64,000 bases of DNA from Liolophura sinensis (Eukaryota > Mollusca > Polyplacophora > Chitonida > Chitonidae). Location of the stretch: positions 13,635,338-13,699,337 of the forward strand of contig NC_088302.1 in assembly GCF_032854445.1 (NCBI RefSeq), in the 5' to 3' direction. The position numbers were made by a program, and so were the translations under genes. The notes under the pieces are model-generated. The model did not search any database, was not told where the DNA came from, and was given only the letters and a program-made list of their open reading frames with translations. Positions 12,180-21,200 of this stretch are shown here, piece by piece; the stretch's first letter is position 1; the number at the start of each line of letters is the position of its first letter.

Positions 12180-13495
12180 TTTACTACATGTAGTTTGGAA
12201 CATACCAAATACATATCCTATTGTCAACATTAAGTTGTTCGTAGTAGTTTTGAATAATTCTTCCTCAGTTCAACACTATATGTTCGACAGCTTTCTATGT
12301 AGATGATGAAGCCTTGTTTACCATATTTTTGACAACAGCATTTACATATTTTGTGGGGTAGTCTCACTCAGAATTCGAAAGGACAGTATACATGTACATG
12401 TAGCCAGCCATGAAAATGATGGAGATCTTACAAGACACTGTTGCACAGTTCTCTTACTGTATACAAGTAGATATATGTGGAGATTCAAGGCAGTATTAAA
12501 CTGGACAAAAAATGTTTTTCTTATGTGTATTTCATGCTAATTTACATTCTGATTTGTATTCATTATTATTGTTATTATTACTATTTATTTCTCTGGTTCA
12601 TTAGTACCCTAACATTTATAAGATTTTTCAGTGAGTGTAACTAAACATGCCAAAAAGCAATATATATATATATATATATCTATATCTATATGCTGTTTGT
12701 TAATGAATTAAGTCATATTTACTTCAGTTTAAAGTTTTACATGTACATAAATATACCCATTGGAGACTGCTGACAAAGCAAATACATGCATGTTAATTAT
12801 AGAATTTTGATCATGATTGAAAATATGAACCTATCCAGGGTAGTAACAGAATAAGTGTGTTTCTATTCTAGTCTATGGCACAGGTATCAATACATGTAAT
12901 TTCTTTAAATATGATGCAACAGGCCTACTGGAAATTGATGAACTCTAGTCCAATGTCATATATTTATTCAATCGACAAGCTGACTGTTAGTATGCTTATT
13001 TACATGTACTTGTATATTACAAATCTTATTTCATGATTGTTTTTATGAGAATACATGAATATTCAGAATTTAATGTTGGCCTAGAATAGATGGCACATAA
13101 ATAAAAGAAAAGAACGAGCAATTTTTAAAAAAATAAAATCACATGTATACAAGTATTTACTCTAGGTCTTCATATTATTAGAGCGAAGGGAGGCAACTCT
13201 ATTCATTACTGTACTATACTGTAATATATTGTACAGTTACTCCCCTTATTTTTGGCTGCAGGTGTCGGTGAATCAAAGCATTTTGTATTGCTATGGTGAT
13301 TTCTAGTGACAGTTGTCTTACATAGAGAGACAACACAAAGTCTGAAAACTTTTACTGTTCTATAGATCTGTTCTATTGGAATAGCACATGAACAAATGTA
13401 TATAAACTTGGATGGTATGCAAGTTGTAATGATGTACTGATATATAATATGCATTATGCATTTATTCTTGTCCTCAGCTGTGAATTGTACACAGT

Positions 13496-13715
13496 TTGCA
13501 TGTGACTGGGTTATCAGTATTCACTTTTCATGTTGCAGGGCTCTCAGTATTCATGATTAATGTTGCAAGGTTCTCAGTATTCATGATTAATGTTGCTGGG
13601 TTCTCAATATTCATGATTAATGTTGCGGGGTTCTCAGTATTGACTATTCATGTTGCTGAGTTCTCAGTATTCACTATTCATGTCATTGGGTTCTTTGTAT
13701 TCGTTTTTCATGTGG
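13496..13715 (+). repeat. 30-bp minisatellite with an open decapeptide frame
   Basis: About seven copies of a 30-bp unit with the core TTCTCAGTATTCATGATTAA followed by TGTTGC. Because 30 is a multiple of three, the + frame stays open for 78 codons with a hydrophobic period of ten residues (FSVFMINVAG and variants). I see no homology or gene context, so I treat it as a minisatellite rather than a gene. Confidence 0.8.
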
Positions 13716-15084
13716 TTTACATTCAGTTGTGAGGACTTGTCACATTTGTAAACAGAAGGATTGGTTAGGCGACATTAGAATGTGCCTTCTTCATAATTCT
13801 GTGGAGTTCATTTCTTTCAAAGTGCAGTTGAGAAGTTCAGATTGGAGATTATGAAAAAATTATGAAAGTCCATCTGTGATAGGACTGAAACTGGCACTCA
13901 CACAACATAAATCTGGTTCACTTTTTCTACATTTCTAAGCAACTTCCTCATGATATCTTAACATATTGACAAGCAGGATCATCACAGTAACTTTGTAGAT
14001 CAAATGAAATAAGTTGTGATTAAAGAAGTTACCAGTATCAAAAACAAATTTCAAAACATCACATCTACTAAAATTAAGAGTATACCTGTTTACTGTTCAG
14101 GAGGACATGTTGCAAAAGAAAAAATCATTGTCAGTTATTCGTGTGATACACTGTCGGAGGATAATATTTTTATTCATAAGAAAAATATTCACAAAAAAAG
14201 ACAAGCAGAATGCTCTGAAAGAGAGCCTTCCAGCTAAGTAGGCCTTCATGTACCATCACTTGAAGACAGCATTGCTTTTTTATTTACTAAGGTATCAATT
14301 ATTGTTTGTGTTGATGTAAATATGTTGTGATTTGTTAAGTACATGTGACCTGATATGTATCAACATGTACATGTACTTCTATTCCTCTTTTGTTTTTGTT
14401 GGTCCAATATATGTTGATCGTTATACATGAACTTGTATATTTTGTTTGTTTCCTTGTGAAGTATTTTTGTTGAAAACCAGTAATCGGAAATGTACGCCTG
14501 TCTCTGGCTGGTAGGGGGACTGACAAAAATGGACTATTCTCTAAAGGATGAGGATGGTTTGTCAGAAATTTTGATAAATATATCCGACTAGACCCAGATC
14601 TGACCACAAATCATGTTGTTTACAAACGTTAGTTTTTCTTGTAGGCACATGTGGCAGCGAGCATTATCAAAAATGAAGTAGTCACAATAAAAAATGTCAA
14701 ACTTAAAAGCTTTACCTAATGTTTGCATGCATTTAAAAAATTTACACCTATCTTGCCTTACCTTTTTCTACATGAGCCGTTACTATTGTTGTTAAATCCT
14801 ACACTGTTGTATATCCCACTTGTAGTGTACTTGACATTTGTTAACGGTTTAAACTTTACATACATGAAAAATCAATTTCCACATCGGTTGAATTGTATTC
14901 TCTTCATGTTAAATTTGATTGAGATACAGAGTAATGGAGAATAAATTATTTATTTTTGAGACTCAATGTTTTGTTGTCATTAAACAGCAGTACCTGTAAT
15001 AAAAGGTGAAGGGATAAGATTTCAGTTAAAAAACACCGTCAGTGGACATCAGCGATTATTGAATGGATGATTTGAAAATTTGAC

Positions 15085-15232
15085 GTAAGTAGGAAGCTCT
15101 GTCAGCACATTGCTGGTGGTCCTGGGTTTCCTCCGGTGTCTGCCCAGTTTCCTCCCACCATAATGCTGGCTGCCGTCGTATAAGTGAAATATTCCTGAGT
15201 CTGCCGTATAACACAAATAAAATAAATAAATA
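15085..15232 (+). repeat. SINE family A copy
   Basis: Contains TTTCCTCCCACCATAATGCT, GCCGTCGTATAAGTGAAATA and a CACAAATAAAATAAATAAAT tail. Confidence 0.85.
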
Positions 15233-15354
15233 GAATATTTGATTGCATGCCTACATGCAGATGTAATCAATATTTTGCTCCTATTTATTTTTATTTCAGG
15301 CCACACCAATTAAAATTGTTACTCCAGTTTAAGGTTGTATTGTTCCAAGTTTAA

Positions 15355-15540
15355 AGTTGCCTTGGCAGAGGTTACATAGCGCAACGGTGAAAATTACATC
15401 TTGAATTGCCGGATGACACAAATGAGGATGGTAATACCGGCCTATCAGAGCAGAATGGCAACTCCGGAATCTGATGTTCAGTTACAGCAGAAATGTAACG
15501 ATATCAAGGCAGTATGCAAATCTTGATACATGTACTCCAG
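15355..15540 (+). repeat. Left member of a repeat pair flanking the minisatellites
   Basis: About 185 bp matched in the same order at 16930-17110: TAGCGCAACGGTGAAAA / TAGCGCAGTGGTGAAAA, then GACACAAATGAGGAT, then ATGGCAACTCCGGAATCTGA, and a closing TACATGTACTC. The two copies bracket the 19-bp and 76-bp arrays. TAGCGCARYGGT resembles a tRNA A-box, so this may be another tRNA-derived SINE (weak inference). Confidence 0.65.
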
Positions 15541-15851
15541 TTTAAAACAATTTTTCCAGAGCCTCCATATTAACTTTTATTCTGCCAGTTTTAGTCCAGT
15601 ACCAAGGTAATGTGAAAACACTCAGAAATGTATTAACTGAGCAGCAATTAGTGCTAAGGGGGTACATGGTTTTCCCTACATCACCTGTGATTCTCCATTG
15701 CCATTCGCTGAACAGTGGGTCTAAAATGTTGACACACACTTGTCAGAGCTACAGACCATGCACATAAGGGGTATATAAAATTTAAACCAGCTGTGCAGGC
15801 TAACACCAGTTTTCTTTGTAGCCCTGCGTTCCATGGCATGTCATTATCCTT

Positions 15852-15965
15852 GTAACCTGACCATATCTGCGTAACCTGACCATATCCGCGTAACCTGACC
15901 ATATCTGCGTAACCTGACCATATCCTCGTAACCTCACCATATCCGCGTAACCTGACGATATACCA
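15852..15965. repeat. 19-bp minisatellite, six copies
   Basis: The unit GTAACCTGACCATATCTGC is repeated six times with one or two changes per copy. Confidence 0.95.
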
Positions 15966-16245
15966 AGGCTGTCTGCAGCCGACATAATTAGCGTGATTTT
16001 TCTTAGCTCAGCTGTACAGATATGTGATACTGGCTTTCCATTTGATAAATATTGTGAGGGCAAAATCGTTACCCGCTTGTTGAGAAAGGTATACAGGGAT
16101 TTAAACCCTGGGTAGGACATGATGCCTGGCATTGCAGCAAGGTGTTTTTAGGTCTGCTACCTGGGAATATACACTGAGCTGCATGATCAATTTCCTGATC
16201 TGCACACAACATTATTAAATGGCAGTAGCATGTATTTTATTACCT

Positions 16246-16921
16246 GAATACAGTCAACATGGCCTGGCAACAGAAACCCCCAGTGTAGGCAGTATTGACT
16301 GAGTTCAAAGTAGCCTTGACAGAATACAGTCAACATGGCCTGGCAATGGAAACCCCCAGTGTAGGCAGTATTGACTGAGTTCAAAGTAGCATTGGCAGAA
16401 TACAGTCAATGTGACCTGGCAACAAACACCCCCAGTGTAGGCAGTATTGACTGAGTTCAAAGTAGCCTTGGCAGAGTACAGTCAATGTGACCTGGCAACA
16501 AACACCCCCAGTGTAGGCAGTATTGACTGAGTTCAAAGTAGCATTGGCAGAATACAGTCAATGTGACCTGGCAACAAAAACCCCCAGTGTAGGCAGTATT
16601 GACTGAGTTCAAAGTAACCTTGGCAGAATACAGTCAACGTGAGCTGGCAATGGAAAACCCCAGTGTAGGCAGTATTGACCGAGTTCAAAGTAGCCTTAAT
16701 AGAATACAGTCAACATGGCCTGGCAACAGAAACCCCCAGTGTAGGCAGTATTGACTGAGTTCAAAGTAGCGTTGATAGAGTACAGTCAATGTGGCCTGGC
16801 AACAGAAACCCTAAGTGTAGGCAGTATTGACCGAGTTCAAAGTAGCCTTGATAGAATACAGTCAACGTGACCTGGCAACAGAAACCCCCAGTGTAGGCAG
16901 TATTGACTGAGTTCAAAGTAC
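16246..16921. repeat. 76-bp minisatellite, nine copies
   Basis: The motif CAGTCAAC/T starts at 16251, 16327, 16403, 16479, 16555, 16631, 16707, 16783 and 16859, an exact 76-bp spacing. Units carry CCCCCAGTGTAGGCAGTATT, GACTGAGTTCAAAGTAGC and a variable joint (CTTGG, ATTGG, GTTGA). Copies differ at only a few positions. Short minus-strand open frames across it are a by-product of the repeat. Confidence 0.97.
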
Positions 16922-16929
16922 ATACATGT

Positions 16930-17110
16930 AGCACAGTGGTCACACACCTGTAGCGCAGTGGTGAAAAATGCATCTTGAGTATCAGGACGACACAAATGAG
17001 GATAGCAATACTTGTCTTTTGCAGCACAATGGCAACTCCGGAATCTGATACTCCAGACAGAAATGCAATGGTATTAAGGAAATACTGGGGTCATTATACA
17101 TGTACTCTCA
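16930..17110 (+). repeat. Right member of the flanking repeat pair
   Basis: Homologous to 15355-15540 in the same orientation. The sequence just before it (GAGTTCAAAGTA) is the final partial unit of the 76-bp array. The left copy is preceded by a similar string (GTTTAAAGTTGCCTTGGCAG). The 76-bp unit may therefore derive from the edge of this element. Confidence 0.65.
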
Positions 17111-17405
17111 GTAAATAAAACACAATTCAAACGCAGATAACTTCTAATATGAGTGACCAGACTAAACCTCCAATCTTTGGCAAGTTACTGTTGCACTTTC
17201 CACATGTGACACCCAAGATCTGGCCCTCAGTGACAGGCCAAGACGGATGCCATGTTGGAGTAAGACAGCAAGTGATCTGTAACAAACTTGATGTAAGGCC
17301 ACCCTAAAAGGCCCAAAATAATTCTTTCAACCAGTTAATCCCACCAAATCCCAGAGAACTGTGAAGACACGAGACTCCCAAAAGTTACCTGTCTGAGGCT
17401 GGGAT

Positions 17406-17645
17406 TGATTGCAATGCTTCATGGCATGCTCAAGAATATTTCACTCAAGAAAAAGACGGCAGCCAGCATTATTGTGGGAGGAAACTTGGCAGAGCTCAGG
17501 GAAACCCATGACCATCCGCAGGTTGCTGTCAGATCTTCCCACGTACAGCCAGAGAAGAAGTCAGGATGAGCTGGACCTGAACTCATGCTGACTGCATTGG
17601 TGAAAGGCTCCTGGGTTATTGCTCCAGGCTGGCATACTAACTCCC
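17406..17645 (-). repeat. SINE family A, near full length
   Basis: In reverse orientation it shows CAAGAATATTTCACTC, CCAGCATTATTGTGGGAGGA, CCCATGACCATCCGCAGG, then GAGCTGGACCTGAACTCA and CACCAATGC-type head sequence. The B-box-like GAGTTCAGGTCC on the minus strand supports a tRNA-derived head. Confidence 0.8.
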
Positions 17646-18202
17646 TGCCTAGGATTGAACCCATCACCTTGTCCCAAAAATTCAAAGACAAGCATCTGGC
17701 TTGATGATGTATTTACTGGAGAACAAATAAAATCAAAAACAAAAAGGTTGGTGGACCAATATTTATCACCCCCAAACAACAGACTCCATTTTCAAGCATA
17801 TTATAGATGGTTGCAGATACTTCTGGTAGCATTTACTGTTTCATGATGGCCTGCCACTGCCTACTGTGTACCCCTTTCCCTGCAGGAACACGCATAACAA
17901 CTGCTTGCCAGTTAAGGCATATTTGCCAGATAATTTTATGCATCACAATTTCCTTTCATGCAGTTTGTGTAAAACCCATAGCTATGTCTTTTACTGCTTG
18001 ATGTTATCTACTTTCCACTTGGATGGCTCCCACTTCACTTTTCAAACGCTCTGTACTTGTTTTGGTTTCCACGTTTCCTCACCACATCAGATATACATGT
18101 TTAAAAACATCTTTCAGATATACCAATCACTACCATATGTAATTCTTCCACTACTTAGTCCAACATGTACATGTACAGACTTGAAGATGGCAGCTGATAT
18201 AC

Positions 18203-18208
18203 TTTAAT
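18203..18208 (-). terminator. Possible EFL1 poly(A) signal (ATTAAA)
   Basis: TTTAAT on + reads ATTAAA on -, about 36 nt after the EFL1 stop codon. No canonical AATAAA was noticed closer. Weak candidate. Confidence 0.3.
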
Positions 18209-18243
18209 ATGCTTCAGGTATCCCTCATGCATATTCCCCAGTC

Positions 18244-21200
18244 CTACTTATTTTTTGAAAGTGTCCTCTGTTTTTCTGCGTGCTCAACAAGTTTCTCTTC
18301 CACATGCAGTCCCTTCCTTCTGCGTACAGCGTTCATGTAAGCACGTGCTCTGTTCTCGTTGTCAGCTTTCTCCCCATAATGAAGGTATTCCTCCTCTGTT
18401 GTGGGCACCCAATACGGGTCCACGTCTAGGAGCTGAAACAGAAAATACAGAACACAGGGTAATGTAACACCGAGAACATTCGGGTAAATGTACATGTACT
18501 CGCACAATAGCTGACAGACAATAAGAGTAAATAGATTAACTAATGACAATATACATGTACCTGAACAAAAAAATTCAAGGGATTTTAAAGATATTAACAC
18601 GGAGGGAAATTACAAGAAATTCCACCAAAAGTCAAAAAAAACCATTTTTGAAATGCTGGTTGAGTTACCCATAACAAGCATACTTTCAATGCTAACACTA
18701 GTAGATGGAGAGACAAATAAGCTGAGTGTCTGGAATCTGTATTTCACAGACATAACTCACCTCCCAGTGACTGAAAGTTAGCTGAGGCCTAGCTAAGCCA
18801 CTCGTTTTCTTCCTGAAGTCATCCGCAAAGCCAAAACTTTCGACTACAGGGAGATGAGCTTCAATGTTAAAGATCTGTGAGCCTTCTCGCATATCTCCTG
18901 CGACCACACAGCCAAATCTCTTCCCCAACACCGCATACAATTTGCCTGAAAATGAAAAAAGGAAGACTTTGTTGCAGACTTTCACATGTTAAAAATTATG
19001 GTTTTAAGTGATCATCTTGATCAGAGCTAGGCAATTTCTGTACTACTTTTGGCATGCCTGAACTACACTAGAACAAAATTGCCAAAATAATGGACATTTC
19101 TAAAAAATTGTTTAACTTATCCTGTGAATAAGAATACGATTGGGAAATGATATGATTATCAAAGTTAAATGTCCCGTGGCGCATACTTCCATTTTGTTCT
19201 TAGCTCATTAAAAATGACACCACAAAATGGTCCATACAGCCGTGTACCATGGATGTTAAATTATTACCTTCTATCAGACAGGTAATATCATCACACAGGT
19301 GTTTGACCCAGATGCCTCAAATCTGAGGTGAGCGCTACATGTAAGAATGAAGTTAGGCAATGTCTGGATTACGAGATACCAATATCTAGGTCGACACTAT
19401 GTGGTCTGCGAGGTAATCCTTGCCACACATTATTTAATGTACATGCAACACAAAGCTACTAAAAGATTTGAATGACCTGACCTACAGGGGTTTACCCACC
19501 TAAAACCTCAGAGGTAGCCTGAATCTCACACTTGTACATAGCCACGTACAGCCTCTGGGGCTGCGTCTGAAAGGCTTTCCTACAGCCGTCCTTCACACAT
19601 GACATCAACTGCCCAGAAAACGGGCCATACGTCTCCTGTTTTCGTTTCAACCTGGAGACATCTTCATCTGTTTGAATGTTATCACTGGAGTTATTTCCCT
19701 TTGTCTCCATACTTGACTTGGGATAAGCAGGTTGCTGAGAATCTGAGGGCTGCTCTGACTTGGGAATTCTTTCTAAATGTGAAGAGAGCCAATTTGATGA
19801 CTCTGTTACATTTTCTTTTGCACTATCAACAACATTTTCTTCATTTTCACCCCAACGGGAGTTATTCCCTTTTGTTGTAGTCCTGTCACAGGATTGGTCT
19901 GTATTTCTTGCACCACTATTTTCCCACTGTTCTATAACAAAACAGACCCCTAGCATGGGTTCTTCGCACATTGGTCCTGCTAGTGTCGCCATCTGGAATC
20001 CACTGACAATGCTGCTTTCAAAGGGGCGTAATTCTGATTTCTGCTGCTGCTGCTGTTGTTGTTCTTCTGTCTCCAAACAGTCCCAGACAGAAGGGCGTTG
20101 ATAATCTGGTACTCTGTTTAGAAGGATGTTCGGTCCGGTTCTCCGTGGGCCAAACGACCAAATCTGATACTCAGCTCCTCTCCATTCTTTACCAGATGAC
20201 TGAAATGCTGAGCTCAGATTTGCTCGGAACTCTGCTAAAGATTTCCTCACTTCTGCACTCAGCTTCATACTTTTTGAGCTTTCCTGAATTTTCCCGGAGA
20301 ATTTCTGTTTGTGATACTCATCAAGTGTTTTAATTAAGAACGCATTTGGTTCCAACAGTTTGATTACGTCCTCTGGCAAAGGCAATGCCCGGATGCGAAT
20401 GGTGCACTTCCTGTCTGCCGTCATGGTAACCACAACACCAGGAGAAATCACTTCCGAGTCATCCTCAAATTCCAAGTAACGAGCCAGTTTCACCGGCTGA
20501 TTTGTGTCCTGGATTGATTCGTTCACCATGTCCACTTTAGGTGGTTTGATGATGGTTTCTCGAAAAGGCACAATTGGCTTTGAGGCATTGATTTCAATTT
20601 TTGCAAACCTAAACAAAAGACAAGACATTTAGTAACAATCTTGGAACCTGTAAAAATTATAAATTTATGTGTCTGCAACCAACATAATATTGTATGTCAT
20701 AAAATAAGTGTGCACTTATAGACAATGCATGTGATGGGAAACCTGCAGATGGTCATGGGTTTCCCCAGGGCTCTGCTGGTTTTCTCCCAACATAATGCTG
20801 GCCGACGTTGCATGAGTGAAATATTCTTGGGTTCTTGGGAGCTAAAAACCAATCCAACAAATAATGAAAACTCTGATTAGAACGGATTGAATTTTTCATC
20901 TGATATGTAACAGCAGTCATTTTTGTGGGTGTAAAAAACTGGAGTGGCTGGAACAAACAATCACCCTTCGTCAGGTACCAGACAAAACCTCGTGAAAGCT
21001 GCGGCTGAAACATTAAAATTTGTTTGAACAGCTTGTAGAGCCTGACAGTCACAGCAAGCAAGTGCACGGCTGTAGGTGTACCTCACCTGTCGCTACAATC
21101 ACATGATGCACCTGATAACTCACCGGTCGGTGAGGTAGTCTATACACCTCTGCAGGTGTACCTCACCTGTTGCTATGATCACATGATTAACTCACCTGTC

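Larger units (their letters stand above)
10800..18243. other. 3' UTR and convergent intergenic region
   Basis: This lies between the stop codons of two convergent genes (CHSY on +, EFL1 on -). No further gene was recognised. The CHSY polyadenylation site is unclear: ATTAAA at 11182 and AATAAA near 13097 are candidates. A small hairpin (GCAGGG/CCCTGC) sits at 11825-11844. The region contains TA microsatellites, minisatellites and SINEs listed separately. 13720-15080 and 17660-18200 hold nothing I can assign. Confidence 0.6.

Noticed and set aside
16246-16921. CRISPR-like array
   Set aside because: Units are contiguous with no unique spacers, in an animal genome; it is a minisatellite.
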